From Argopecten irradians (Eukaryota; Mollusca; Bivalvia; Pectinida; Pectinidae): 64,000 nucleotides of DNA. Made by a program: the position numbers and the translations under genes. The notes beneath the pieces are model-generated. The model was not told the DNA's origin. It saw only the letters and a program-made list of their open reading frames with translations, and did not search any database. The stretch is taken from positions 9,006,609 to 9,070,608 of the forward strand of contig NC_091149.1 of NCBI RefSeq assembly GCF_041381155.1, written 5' to 3'. Below are positions 1-13,032 of the stretch, piece by piece (positions within the stretch are counted from its first letter, which is position 1; the number at the start of each line of letters is the position of its first letter).

Positions 1-3000
1 TACTGTAGTAGTTTTATCACAGCTATCACACCCTGCTGTACTGTAGTAGTTTTATCACAGCTATCACACCCTGCTGTACTGTAGTAGTTTTATCACAGCT
101 ATCACACCCTGCTGTACTGTAGTAGTTTTATCACAGCTATCACACCCTGCTGTACTGTAGTAGTTTTATCACAGCTATCACACCCTGCTGTACTGTAGTA
201 GTTCTATCACAGCTATCACACCCTGCTGTACTGTAGTAGTTTTATCACAGCTATCACACCCTGCTGTACTGTAGTAGTTTTATCACAGCTATCACACCCT
301 GCTGTACTGTAGTAGTTTTATCACAGCTATCACACCCTGCTGTACTGTAGTAGTTTTATCACAGCTATCACACCCTGCTGTACTGTAGTAGTTTTATCAC
401 AGCTATCACACCCTGCTGTACTGTAGTAGTTTTATCACAGCTATCACACTCACCTGCTGTACTGTAGTAGTTTTATCACAGCTATCACACCCTGCTGTAC
501 TGTAGTAGTTTTATCACAGCTATCACACCCTGCTGTACTGTAGTAGTTTTATCACAGCTATCACACCCTGCTGTACTGTAGTAGTTTTATCACAGCTATC
601 ACACCCTGCTGTACTGTAGTAGTTTTATCACAGCTATCACACCCTGCTGTACTGTAGTAGTTTTATCACAGCTATCACACCCTGCTGTACTGTAGTAGTT
701 TTATCACAGCTATCACACCCTGCTGTACTGTAGTAGTTTTATCACAGCTATCACACCCTGCTGTACTGTAGTAGTTTTATCACAGCTATCACACCCTGCT
801 GTACTGTAGTAGTTTTATCACAGCTATCACACCCTGCTGTACTGTAGTAGTTTTATCACAGCTATCACACCCTGCTGTACTGTAGTAGTTTTATCACAGC
901 TATCACACCTGCTGTACTGTAGTAGTTTTATCACAGCTATCACACCCTGCTGTACTGTAGTAGTTTTATCACAGCTATCACACCCTGCTGTACTGTAGTA
1001 GTTTTATCACAGCTATCACACCCTGCTGTACTGTAGTAGTTTTATCACAGCTATCACATCCTGCTGTACTGTAGTAGTTTTATCACAGCTATCACACCCT
1101 GCTGTACTGTAGTAGTTTTATCACAGCTATCACACCCTGCTGTACTGTAGTAGTTTTATCACAGCTATCACACCCTGCTGTACTGTAGTAGTTTTATCAC
1201 AGCTATCACACCCTGCTGTACTGTAGTAGTTTTATCACAGCTATCACACCCTGCTGTACTGTAGTAGTTTTATCACAGCTATCACACCCTGCTGTACTGT
1301 AGTAGTTTTATCACAGCTATCACACCCTGCTGTACTGTAGTAGTTTTATCACAGCTATCACACCCTGCTGTACTGTAGTAGTTTTATCACAGCTATCACA
1401 CCCTGCTGTACTGTAGTAGTTTTATCACAGCTATCACACCCTGCTGTACTGTAGTAGTTTTATCACAGCTATCACACCCTGCTGTACTGTAGTAGTTTTT
1501 ATCACAGCTATCACACCCTGCTGTACTGTAGTAGTTTTATCACAGCTATCACACCCTGCTGTACTGTAGTAGTTTTATCACAGCTATCACACCCTGCTGT
1601 ACTGTAGTAGTTTTTATCACAGCTATCACACCCTGCTGTACTGTAGTAGTTTTATCACAGCTATCACACCCTGCTGTACTGTAGTAGTTTTATCACAGCT
1701 ATCACACCCTGCTGTACTGTAGTAGTTTTATCACAGCTATCACACCCTGCTGTACTGTAGTAGTTTTATCACAGCTATCACACCCTGCTGTACGTGTAGT
1801 AGTTTTATCACAGCTATCACACCCTGCTGTACTGTAGTAGTTTTATCACAGCTATCACCCTGCTGTACTGTAGTAGTTTTTATCACAGCTATCACACCCT
1901 GCTGTACTGTAGTAGTTTTATCACAGCTATCACACCCTGCTGTACTGTAGTAGTTTTATCACAGCTATCACACCCTGCTGTACTGTAGTAGTTTATCACA
2001 GCTATCACACCCTGCTGTACTGTAGTAGTTTTATCACAGCTATCACACCCTGCTGTACTGTAGTAGTTTTATCACAGCTATCACACCCTGCTGTACTGTA
2101 GTAGTTTTATCACAGCTATCACACCCTGCTGTACTGTAGTAGTTTTATCACAGCTATCACACCCTGCTGTACTGTAGTAGTTTTATCACAGCTATCACAC
2201 CCTGCTGTACTGTAGTAGTTTTATCACAGCTATCACACCCTGCTGTACTGTAGTAGTTTTATCACAGCTATCACACCCTGCTGTACTGTAGTAGTTTTAT
2301 CACAGCTATCACACACCCTGCTGTACTGTAGTAGTTTTATCACAGCTATCACACCCTGCTGTACTGTAGTAGTTTTATCACAGCTATCACACCCTGCTGT
2401 ACTGTAGTAGTTTTATCACAGCTATCACACCCTGCTGTACTGTAGTAGTTTTATCACAGCTATCACACCCTGCTGTACTGTAGTAGTTTTATCACAGCTA
2501 TCACACCCTGCTGTACTGTAGTAGTTTTATCACAGCTATCACACCCTGCTGTACTGTAGTAGTTTTATCACAGCTATCACACCCTGCTGTACTGTAGTAG
2601 TTTTATCACAGCTATCACACCCTGCTGTACTGTAGTAGTTTTATCACAGCTATCACACCCTGCTGTACTGTAGTAGTTTTATCACAGCTATCACACCCTG
2701 CTGTACTGTAGTAGTTTTATCACAGCTATCACACCCTGCTGTACTGTAGTAGTTTTATCACAGCTATCACACCCTGCTGTACTGTAGTAGTTTTATCACA
2801 GCTATCACACCCTGCTGTACTGTAGTAGTTTTATCACAGCTATCACACCCTGCTGTACTGTAGTAGTTTTATCACAGCTATCACACCCTGCTGTACTGTA
2901 GTAGTTTTATCACAGCTATCACACCCTGCTGTACTGTAGTAGTTTTATCACAGCTATCACACCCTGCTGTACTGTAGTAGTTTTATCACAGCTATCACAC

Positions 3001-6000
3001 CCTGCTGTACTGTAGTAGTTTTATCACAGCTATCACACCCTGCTGTACTGTAGTAGTTTTATCACAGCTATCACACCCTGCTGTACTGTAGTAGTTTTAT
3101 CACAGCTATCACACCCTGCTGTACTGTAGTAGTTTTATCACAGCTATCACACCCTGCTGTACTGGTGGTAGTTTTATCACAGCTATCACACCCTGCTGTA
3201 CTGTAGTAGTTTTATCACAGCTATCACACCCTGCTGTACTGTAGTAGTTTTATCACAGCTATCACACCCTGCTGTACTGTAGTAGTTTTATCACAGCTAT
3301 CACACCCTGCTGTACTGTAGTAGTTTTATCACAGCTATCACACTCTGCTGTACTGTAGTAGTTTTATCACAGCTATCACACCCTGCTGTACTGTAGTAGT
3401 TTTATCACAGCTATCACACCCTGCTGTACTGTAGTAGTTTTTATCACAGCTATCACACCCTGCTGTACTGTAGTAGTTTTATCACAGCTATCACACCCTG
3501 CTGTACTGTAGTAGTTTTATCACAGCTATCACACCCTGCTGTACTGTAGTAGTTTTATCACAGCTATCACACCCTGCTGTACTGTAGTAGTTTTATCACA
3601 GCTATCACACCCTGCTGTACTGTAGTAGTTTTATCACAGCTATCACACCCTGCTGTACTGTAGTAGTTTTATCACAGCTATCACACCCTGCTGTACTGTA
3701 GTAGTTTTATCACAGCTATCACACCCTGCTGTACTGTAGTAGTTTTATCACAGCTATCACACCCTGCTGTACTGTAGTAGTTTTATCACAGCTATCACAC
3801 CCTGCTGTACTGTAGTAGTTTTATCACAGCTATCACACCCTGCTGTATGTAGTAGTATTTTTTATCTACACCTGCTGTACTGTGTATTTTATCACAGTAT
3901 CACACCCTGCTGTACTGTAGTAGTTTTATCCAGCTATCACACCTGCTGTACTGTAGTAGTTTTATCACAGCTATCACACTGCTGTACTGTAGTAGTTTTA
4001 TCACAGCTATCACACCCTGCTGTACTGTAGTAGTTTTATCACAGCTATCACACCCTGCTGTACTGTAGTAGTTTTATCACAGCTATCACACCCTGCTGTA
4101 CTGTAGTAGTTTTATCACAGCTATCACACCCTGCTGTACTGTAGTAGTTTTATCACAGCTATCACACCCTGCTGTACTGTAGTAGTTTTATCACAGCTAT
4201 CACACCCTGCTGTACTGTAGTAGTTTTATCACAGCTATCACACCCTGCTGTACTGTAGTAGTTTTATCACAGCTATCACACCCTGCTGTACTGTAGTAGT
4301 TTTATCACAGCTATCACACCCTGCTGTACTGTAGTAGTTTTATCACAGCTATCACACCCTGCTGTACTGTAGTAGTTTTATCACAGCTATCACACCCTGC
4401 TGTACTGTAGTAGTTTTATCACAGCTATCACACCCTGCTGTACTGTAGTAGTTTTATCACAGCTATCACACCCTGCTGTACTGTAGTAGTTTTATCACAG
4501 CTATCACACCCTGCTGTACTGTAGTAGTTTTATCACAGCTATCACACCCTGCTGTACTGTAGTAGTTTTATCACAGCTATCACACCCTGCTGTACTGTAG
4601 TAGTTTTATCACAGCTATCACACCCTGCTGTACTGTAGTAGTTTTATCACAGCTATCACACCCTGCTGTACTGTAGTAGTTTTATCACAGCTATCACACC
4701 CTGCTGTACTGTAGTAGTTTTATCACAGCTATCACACCCTGCTGTACTGTAGTAGTTTTATCACAGCTATCACACCCTGCTGTACTGTAGTAGTTTTATC
4801 ACAGCTATCACACCCTGCTGTACTGTAGTAGTTTTATCACAGCTATCTCACACCCTGATGTACTTGTAATTTAGTAGTTTTATCACAGCTATCACACCCT
4901 GCTGTACTGTAGTAGTTTTATCACAGCTATCACACCCTGCTGTACTGTAGTAGTTTTATCACAGCTATCACACCCTGCTGTACTGTAGTAGTTTTATCAC
5001 AGCTATCACACCCTGCTGTACTGTAGTAGTTTTATCACAGCTATCACACCCTGCTGTACTGTAGTAGTTTTTATCACAGCTATCACACCCTGCTGTACTG
5101 TAGTAGTTTTATCACAGCTATCACACCCTGCTGTACTGTAGTAGTTTTATCACAGCTATCACACCCTGCTGTACTGTAGTAGTTTTATCACAGCTATCAC
5201 ACCCTGCTGTACTGTAGTAGTTTTATCACAGCTATCACACCCTGCTGTACTGTAGTAGTTTTATCACAGCTATCACACCCTGCTGTACTGTAGTAGTTTT
5301 ATCACAGCTATCACACCCTGCTGTACTGTAGTAGTTTTATCACAGCTATCACACCCTGCTGTACTGTAGTAGTTTTTATCACAGCTATCACACCCTGCTG
5401 TACTGTAGTAGTTTTATCACAGCTATCACACCCTGCTGTACTGTAGTAGTTTTATCACAGCTATCACACCCTGCTGTACTGTAGTAGTTTTATCACAGCT
5501 ATCACACCCTGCTGTACTGTAGTAGTTTTATCACAGCTATCACACCCTGCTGTACTGTAGTAGTTTTATCACAGCTATCACACCCTGCTGTACTGTAGTA
5601 GTTTTATCACAGCTATCACACCCTGCTGTACTGTAGTAGTTTTATCACAGCTATCACACCCTGCTGTACTGTAGTAGTTTTATCACAGCTATCACACCCT
5701 GCTGTACTGTAGTAGTTTTATCACAGCTATCACACCCTGCTGTACTGTAGTAGTTTTATCACAGCTATCACACCCTGCTGTACTGTAGTAGTTTTATCAC
5801 AGCTATCACACCCTGCTGTACTGTAGTAGTTTTATCACAGCTATCACACCCTGCTGTACTGTAGTAGTTTTATCACAGCTATCACACCCTGCTGTACTGT
5901 AGTAGTTTTATCACAGCTATCACACACTGCTGTACTGCTGTACTGTAGTTTTATCACAGCTATCACACCCTGCTGTACTGTAGTAGTTTTATCACAGCTA

Positions 6001-9000
6001 TCACACCCTGCTGTACTGTAGTAGTTTTATCACAGCTATCACACCCTGCTGTACTGTAGTAGTTTTATCACAGCTATCACACCCTGCTGTACTGTAGTAG
6101 TTTTATCACAGCTATCACACCCTGCTGTACTGTAGTAGTTTTATCACAGCTATCACACCCTGCTGTACTGTAGTAGTTTTATCACAGCTATCACACCCTG
6201 CTGTACTGTAGTAGTTTTATCACAGCTATCACACCCTGCTGTACAGTAGTAGTTTTATCACAGCTATCACACCCTGCTGTACTGTAGTAGTTTTATCACA
6301 GCTATCACACCCTGCTGTACTGTAGTAGTTTTATCACAGCTATCACACCCTGCTGTACTTTAGTAGTTTTATCACAGCTATCACACCCTGCTGTACTGTA
6401 GTAGTTTTATCACAGCTATCACACCCTGCTGTACTGTAGTAGTTTTATCACAGCTATCACACCCTGCTGTACTGTAGTAGTTTTATCACAGCTATCACAC
6501 CCTGCTGTACTGTAGTAGTTTTATCACAGCTATCACACCCTGCTGTACTGTTGTAGTTTTATCACAGCTATCACACCCTGCTGTACTGTAGTAGTTTTAT
6601 CACAGCTATCACACCCTGCTGTACTGTAGTAGTTTTATCACAGCTATCACACCCTGCTGTACTGTAGTAGTTTTATCACAGCTATCACACCCTGCTGTAC
6701 TGTTGTAGTTTTATCACAGCTATCACACCCTGCTGTACTGTAGTAGTTTTATCACAGCTATCACACCCTGCTGTACTGTAGTAGTTTTATCACAGCTATC
6801 ACACCCTGCTGTACTGTAGTAGTTTTATCACAGCTATCACACCCTGCTGTACTGTAGTAGTTTTATCACAGCTATCACACCCTGCTGTACTGTAGTAGTT
6901 TTATCACAGCTATCACACCCTGCTGTACTGTAGTAGTTTTATCACAGCTATCACACCCTGCTGTACTGTAGTAGTTTTATCACAGCTATCACACCCTGCT
7001 GTACTGTAGTAGTTTTATCACAGCTATCACACCCTGCTGTACTGTAGTAGTTTTATCACAGCTATCACACCCTGCTGTACTGTAGTAGTTTTATCACAGC
7101 TATCACACCCTGCTGTACTGTAGTAGTTTTATCACAGCTATCACACCCTGCTGTATGTAGTAGTTTTATCACAGCTATCACACCCTGCTGTACTGTAGTA
7201 GTTTTATCACAGCTATCACACCCTGCTGTACTGTAGTAGTTTTATCACAGCTATCACACCCTGCTGTACTGTAGTAGTTTTATCACAGCTATCACACCCT
7301 GCTGTACTGTAGTAGTTTTATCACAGCTATCACACCCTGCTGTACTGTAGTAGTTTTATCACAGCTATCACACCCTGCTGTACTGTAGTAGTTTTATCAC
7401 AGCTATCACACCCTGCTGTACTGTAGTAGTTTTATCACAGCTATCACACCCTGCTGTACTGTAGTAGTTTTATCACAGCTATCACACCCTGCTGTACTGT
7501 AGTAGTTTTATCACAGCTATCACACCTGCTGTACTAGTAGTACCTGTAGTAGTTTTTATCACAGCTATCACACCCTGCTGTACTGTAGTAGTTTTATCAC
7601 AGCTATCACACCCTGCTGTACTGTAGTAGTTTTATCACAGCTATCACACCCTGCTGTACTGTAGTAGTTTTATCACAGCTATCACACACCTCTGCTGTAC
7701 TGTAGTAGTTTTATCACAGCTATCACACCTGCTGTACTGTAGTAGTTTTATCACAGCTATCACACCCTGCTGTACTGTAGTAGTTTTATCACAGCTATCA
7801 CACCCTGCTGTACTGTAGTAGTTTTTATCACAGCTATCACACCCTGCTGTACTGTAGTAGTTTTATCACAGCTATCACACCCTGCTGTACTGTAGTAGTG
7901 TTTTATCACAGCTATCACACCCTGCTGTACTGTAGTAGTTCTATCACAGCTATCACACCCTGCTGTACTGTAGTAGTTTTATATCACAGCTATCACACCC
8001 TGCTGTACTGTAGTAGTTTTATCACAGCTATCACACCCTGCTGTACTGTAGTAGTTTTATCACAGCTATCACACCCTGCTGTACTGTAGTAGTTTTATCA
8101 CAGCTATCACACCCTGCTGTACTGTAGTAGTTTTATCACAGCTATCACACCCTGCTGTACTGTAGTAGTTTTATCACAGCTATCACACCCTGCTGTACTG
8201 TAGTAGTTTTATCACAGCTATCACACCCTGCTGTACTGTAGTAGTTTTATCACAGCTATCACACCCTGCTATACTGTAGTAGTTTTATCACAGCTATCAC
8301 ACCCTGCTGTACTGTAGTAGTTTTATCACACCTGCTGTAGTAGTAGTTTATCACATCACCACCCTGCTGTACTGTAGTAGTTTTATCACAGCTATCACAC
8401 CCTGCTGTACTGTAGTAGTTTTATCACAGCTATCACACCCTGCTGTACTGTAGTAGTTTTATCACAGCTATCACACCCTGCTGTACTGTAGTAGTTTTAT
8501 CACAGCTATCACACCCTGCTGTACTGTAGTAGTTTTATCACAGCTATCACACCCTGCTGTACTGTAGTAGTTTTATCACAGCTATCACACCCTGCTGTAC
8601 TGTAGTAGTTTTATCACAGCTATCACACCCTGCTGTACTGTAGTAGTTTTATCACAGCTATCACACCCTGCTGTACTGTAGTAGTTTTATCACAGCTATC
8701 ACACCGCTGTTAGTTACATAGTAGTAGTTTTATCACAGCTATCACACCCTGCTGTACTGTAGTAGTTTTATCACAGCTATCACACCCTGCTGTACTGTAG
8801 TAGTTTTATCACAGCTATCACACCCTGCTGTACTGTAGTAGTTTTATCACAGCTATCACACCCTGCTGTACTGTAGTAGTTTTATCACAGCTATCACACC
8901 CTGCTGTACTGTAGTAGTTTTATCACAGCTATCACACCCTGCTGTACTGTAGTAGTTTTATCACAGCTATCACATCCTGCTGTACTGTAGTAGTTTTATC

Positions 9001-10025
9001 ACAGCTATCACACCCTGCTGTACTGTAGTAGTTTTATCACAGCTATCACACCCTGCTGTACGTTGTAGTAGTTTTATCACAGCTATCACACCCTGCTGTA
9101 CTGTAGTAGTTTTATCACAGCTATCACACCTGCTGTACTGTAGTAGTTTTATCACAGCTATCACACCCTGCTGTACTGTAGTAGTTTTATCACAGCTATC
9201 ACACCTGCTGTACTGTAGTAGTTTTATCACAGCTATCACACCCTGCTGTACTGTAGTAGTTTTATCACAGCTATCACACCCTGCTGTACTGTAGTAGTTT
9301 TATCACAGCTATCACACCCTGCTGTACTGTAGTAGTTTTATCACAGCTATCACACCCTGCTGTACTGTAGTAGTTTTATCACAGCTATCACACCCTGCTG
9401 TACTGTAGTAGTTTTATCACAGCTATCACACCCTGCTGTACTGTAGTAGTTTTATCACAGCTATCACACCCTGCTGTACTGTAGTAGTTTTATCACACAG
9501 TATCACACCCTGCTGTACTGTAGTAGTTTTATCACAGCTATCACACCCTTCTGTACTGTAGTAGTTTTATCACAGCTATCACACTCTGCTGTACTGTAGT
9601 AGTTTTATCACAGCTATCACACCCTGCTGTACTGTAGTAGTTTTATCACAGCTATCACACCCTGCTGTACTGTAGTAGTTTTATCACAGCTATCACACCC
9701 TGCTGTACTGTAGTAGTTTTATCACAGCTATCACACCCTGCTGTACTGTAGTAGTTTTATCTCAGCTATCACACCCTGCTGTACTGTAGTAGTTTTATCA
9801 CAGCTATCACACCCTGCTGTACTGTAGTAGTTTTATGACAACTATCACACCCTGCTGTACTGTAGTAGTTTTATCACAGCTATAACACCCTGCTGTACTG
9901 TATGATTTGTGTTACAGCTATCACACCCTGCTGTATTGTAGTAGTTTTATCACAGCTATCACACCCTGCTGTACTGTAGTAGTTTTATAAAAGCTATCAC
10001 ACCCTACTATATTGTAGTAGATTAA
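1..10025. repeat. 38-bp satellite/minisatellite array, about 264 copies
   Basis: The unit starts TACTGTAGTAGTTTTATC and continues through two near-identical 9-mers (TATCACAGC, TATCACACC) to CTGCTG; it recurs every 38 bp from base 1, so the array continues beyond the left edge. Most units are identical. Rare variants have an extra T in the T-run, a lost C (37-bp units), or single substitutions. Damaged spots occur near 3841-3965, 4845-4875, 5925-5945, 7525-7550, 8320-8360 and 8700-8730. Units become more diverged from about 9830 to 10025, as expected of an array edge that escapes homogenisation. Because 38 is not a multiple of 3, translation passes through all frames and hits stops; apparent reading frames here depend on 37-bp units and are not genes. 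The minus strand of each unit carries GATAAA, a weak poly(A)-signal variant. Confidence 0.98.
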
Positions 10026-11612
10026 TCACATCTTGTAGTACTGCAACATCTTTACACAATCCCCCATGAACCCAGTTGGTATCCATAGTAAATCATCTCT
10101 ACCCACACTTACAGCCCATACGCTGTCTCTGTCTGTGTGTAGGATCCCGAGGCCTTTACCATCTTTACTCAATAGGACGACATTTTTGTTGTAATAATTC
10201 CCTACGATGATGCTCCCCTGACTATCATACACTATATCATATGGGTTAAATGGTCTACCTCCTGTTTGTGGTGATTGTTTACATGTACTGGGGATGTCAC
10301 CTCTGTATACAAACAGTTGCTGGAAGTAAGTATCCATGACAACTACATGACTGTTTCCATCACCACCATCACGTTCATCACTGTGACCAATCACTGCGAC
10401 ATTGTTAGTGATAGGACATTCTGTGATCCTGTATGCTGTACACATGAATGGTTTCCCAATCCCTGATGCCATTGTAGTGATGACCATCTGACCTTGTGTG
10501 GTATATTTGGAAACGATTCCTGACATGCCCACAATGACATGGTTCTTTGCTGTAATACATATGCTGAAAAGACGTGTTTTAGTTGTGAATTGTTGGATTA
10601 ACTGTCCTGATACCAGCTCGAGGATGTTGTTTTGTTGATCACAGGCCCACAATCTGTGTGTTGTTGGTGATACACTGATGTCCATGATCCCAGTCTTGTG
10701 TGTGACCTTCTGTATCACTGTACCATTCCTGTTCAGGAGAGTTAATGTGTTACTGTAGTCACTGGTCCAGGCCTGGTCATCAGTGGTAGGACATATAGAA
10801 CCAATGACACATGGAGACTTCCACTCCTCCACCACCTTGGTCTCTGTCAGTAGTGTTTTCCTGGCCACTGCTTTCTTACCTTTATCCTCCGATTGCTGTT
10901 GTGATGAGGGTTGTTGCTGACCGTCTGATAATGCTACTGACCGTTTCCGGTCAGTAGATGTATGACCTTGGCCTGAGGTGATGACCTCTCCTAAGGCTTG
11001 TAGCAGGTGACCTTTAGGAGAATTGTTTGGATTAAAGCTAACTGTGTCTAAACCAGGTTTTACAGGAATATTTTTTCGGGAATCTATTTCACATTTGGTG
11101 TCGTATATTTCTATGTGAGAGCCCTGCTGAAGTACTTTCTTACATTTCAGCATTTGTTGTTTAAGTTCTTTGTCATACATCTCCAGTTCTTGTTTGTATT
11201 TCTGTATAAGTATGATATTGTCGTCTTTCATGTTCTGATACAATGAGAGAGTCTCTGCTCTAAGCTTGTCAAGGTCTTGTTTTAATTTTTCTATTTGCAT
11301 GTCCAACTGATCAGATAATTTCTCAAATATGCTTTCGTTGTCTTTGAGGAGTGTATCAGTAGAGGTGATGTATTTCCCAATCTGTACCAAATCATTTTGT
11401 TCTGTTCTGTCAATAAAGTTTCTGATGTCTTGTTTCTTCTGAGGAGTGACTTCAATAAGCTCACACACTGGATGAATTCTGTGAATAGTTGATATACATT
11501 TTAGACAGATTGGTTCTTGACACTTTTCACAGTACAAATCTAGTTGTCTCCCCTTGTGATGGTTACAGGTTGTCTGTCCTTCCGTACGAACTGGTACGTT
11601 TGCTGTTGCCAT
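10026..11612 (-). CDS. B-box zinc finger / coiled-coil / NHL-like propeller protein (TRIM-related, no RING)
   Basis: A 528-residue single-exon frame. Residues 16-47 form a B-box type 2 pattern: Cys16, His19, Cys28, Cys31, Cys36, Cys39, His44, His47. Residues about 60-165 are rich in Lys, Glu, Leu and Gln with heptad-like spacing, a likely coiled coil. A Gln/Ser-rich linker near 228-246 precedes a beta-rich region (about 250-525) with blade-like repeats as in NHL propellers; the last residues (VKMLQYYKM) resemble the usual end of this family. No RING precedes the B-box, so ubiquitin-ligase activity cannot be assumed. Such genes are often single-exon and multicopy in bivalves (family knowledge); roles in innate immunity or RNA regulation are inference. 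The start has a good context (A at -3, G at +4). The stop codon lies inside the first degenerate unit of the 38-bp satellite, so the 3' UTR must run into the array. Confidence 0.9.
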   Translation of the reverse strand: MATANVPVRTEGQTTCNHHKGRQLDLYCEKCQEPICLKCISTIHRIHPVCELIEVTPQKKQDIRNFIDRTEQNDLVQIGKYITSTDTLLKDNESIFEKLSDQLDMQIEKLKQDLDKLRAETLSLYQNMKDDNIILIQKYKQELEMYDKELKQQMLKCKKVLQQGSHIEIYDTKCEIDSRKNIPVKPGLDTVSFNPNNSPKGHLLQALGEVITSGQGHTSTDRKRSVALSDGQQQPSSQQQSEDKGKKAVARKTLLTETKVVEEWKSPCVIGSICPTTDDQAWTSDYSNTLTLLNRNGTVIQKVTHKTGIMDISVSPTTHRLWACDQQNNILELVSGQLIQQFTTKTRLFSICITAKNHVIVGMSGIVSKYTTQGQMVITTMASGIGKPFMCTAYRITECPITNNVAVIGHSDERDGGDGNSHVVVMDTYFQQLFVYRGDIPSTCKQSPQTGGRPFNPYDIVYDSQGSIIVGNYYNKNVVLLSKDGKGLGILHTDRDSVWAVSVGRDDLLWIPTGFMGDCVKMLQYYKM

Positions 11613-11613
11613 T

Positions 11614-11793
11614 CTGATGCAGATAGAATGTTTGTTGAATTTCTGAAAATTGATTATATTGAATCAATACAATATTTGCATAATCAATTGAATAAGAGTT
11701 TTTTTTTGAAGTCTTGTTCAGTATAACTTGTGAATAAAGTTTTACATATTGATCTCAAACAGGTTAGTTTAAATGTATAAGAAAATAATTACC
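11614..11793 (-). other. Possible 5'-UTR intron of the B-box gene
   Basis: On the minus strand a consensus donor (CAG|GTAATT) has its GT at 11792-11791. Two acceptors lie just above the ATG: a better one (AATTTTCAG) ending at 11643 and a weaker one (CTGCATCAG) ending at 11614. This fits a short non-coding first exon ending at 11793 and an intron of about 150-180 bp. No transcript evidence. Confidence 0.4.
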
Positions 11794-12378
11794 TGATAAT
11801 CACTGCATTCACTGATGACACACACAGGATACCTGGGATTAAATCAAGTGGTTCATCCCCAGAATGTAAATGGTATTCAATGTTGCTAAAATATCCTTCA
11901 AAATTCACAGCCAACCGGGCATTTACTTCGTTCTTCTTAAAATAGCAGATCTGTCACTTTCTTAGTTTCTAATGGAAATATAAATTTTAGATCAATTTCC
12001 AAATTGGCACTACACAAAAAAGTACATTAAATGAAATTATATGTGTCCACATTGAAAAAACACCTTCCTTGTGTCCACGCATACGTCTATATAGATATTT
12101 TTGTCTAATAAGGCCAGACGAAATTAGATATCACTTCCTTGTCCGGCTTGACTTACAAATTAACAGAATCATTGTCATTGGTTATTTAAGTAAGCAAACG
12201 TCTACCAACGAAAATGTCTATCTATTGAGGCGTGTATAGGGATATTAGATATAACTTCCTTTGTCGATTGAGGTTACCAACAGACATACAGTTGTAAATT
12301 AAAGCAGACATATATTGTGTATAACGTCGATTTGGGTCAAGTTTACAACCAGCGATATCCAAGTTCTCAAGTTGTTAA
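11794..12378. other. 5' flank of the B-box gene with a diverged duplication
   Basis: No coding signal. The stretch should hold the first exon and promoter, but no clear TATA box was identified. Two related blocks about 120 bp apart (near 12124 and 12246) share a TTAGATATMACTTCCTTTGTC-like core, suggesting an old local duplication. Confidence 0.35.
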
Positions 12379-12550
12379 TATAAGGATTAACTTGAATATA
12401 TTTTTTTATGTTATGGAGATATTACACAAAAATCAGAGTGTACTCTCATCATAAACCGCTTCGCACCGCTTTGCGGTTTATTTAGAGTACACTCAGATTT
12501 TTGTGTTTTATCTCCATAACATAAAAAATACATTCAAATTAATCCTTATA
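12379..12550. repeat. Foldback element, arms about 70 bp
   Basis: The left arm from 12379 returns as its reverse complement up to 12550 with few mismatches. The loop contains a second small hairpin (TAAACCGC / GCGGTTTA). No coding capacity; a miniature foldback transposon is the likely identity. Confidence 0.8.
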
Positions 12551-12636
12551 AACCAATTTACTAAAGATAATCTCTTCAATATTCAAAATTCAGTTTTGGA
12601 CTCTTTTGTCTATGAAATCATTACGCCGTCATCTCA

Positions 12637-12745
12637 GCCAATCAGAAGCAATGTTACAAACGGCGACGCCATTTTTTCCTTTATGGGCTGATAAGGTAAA
12701 TGTTTAAGCCAATGAAAATGCTCGTAACAAGCAAAATTGAATTAT
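12637..12745 (+). repeat. Dispersed repeat, copy 1
   Basis: About 105 bp beginning GCCAATCAGAAGCAA and ending in a GCTCGTAACAAGCAAAATTG stretch. It matches 14249-14351 in the same orientation with a few substitutions and a small indel. The copies sit on either side of the decayed retrotransposon. Confidence 0.8.
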
Positions 12746-13032
12746 TTATCAAATGCAATAAATCATATAGGTTTAACATATACATAGATAGATAATACCA
12801 TGCTGATTGTTATGTTTTCAAGATGGCGGAGGATAGTTCCGATACACTTCAAAGCAAACAAATTGACTAATATATGAGTATGCTATATATATACTACTGC
12901 ATTTAATGAGAAGTTTCCTTTTTTCTGTTGCCTGGATCAAATATTTCCCCAGCAAATTTAAGCTCTTAACTTTTTTAGATGATAATATCATAATTAAATT
13001 ATAAACACTTGGATGTTTGTGGTAATATTCCT

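Noticed and set aside
7898..9239. Repetitive open frames of 63-89 codons inside the satellite, on both strands
   Set aside because: They exist only where 37- or 39-bp units shift the frame past the stops in the 38-bp unit; no start context, domain or codon bias.
1..10025. CRISPR-like array (38-bp repeats)
   Set aside because: There are no spacers between units; the DNA is eukaryotic and the repeats are directly adjoining.
10275..10466. Plus-strand frame inside the B-box gene
   Set aside because: Antisense shadow of the propeller coding region.
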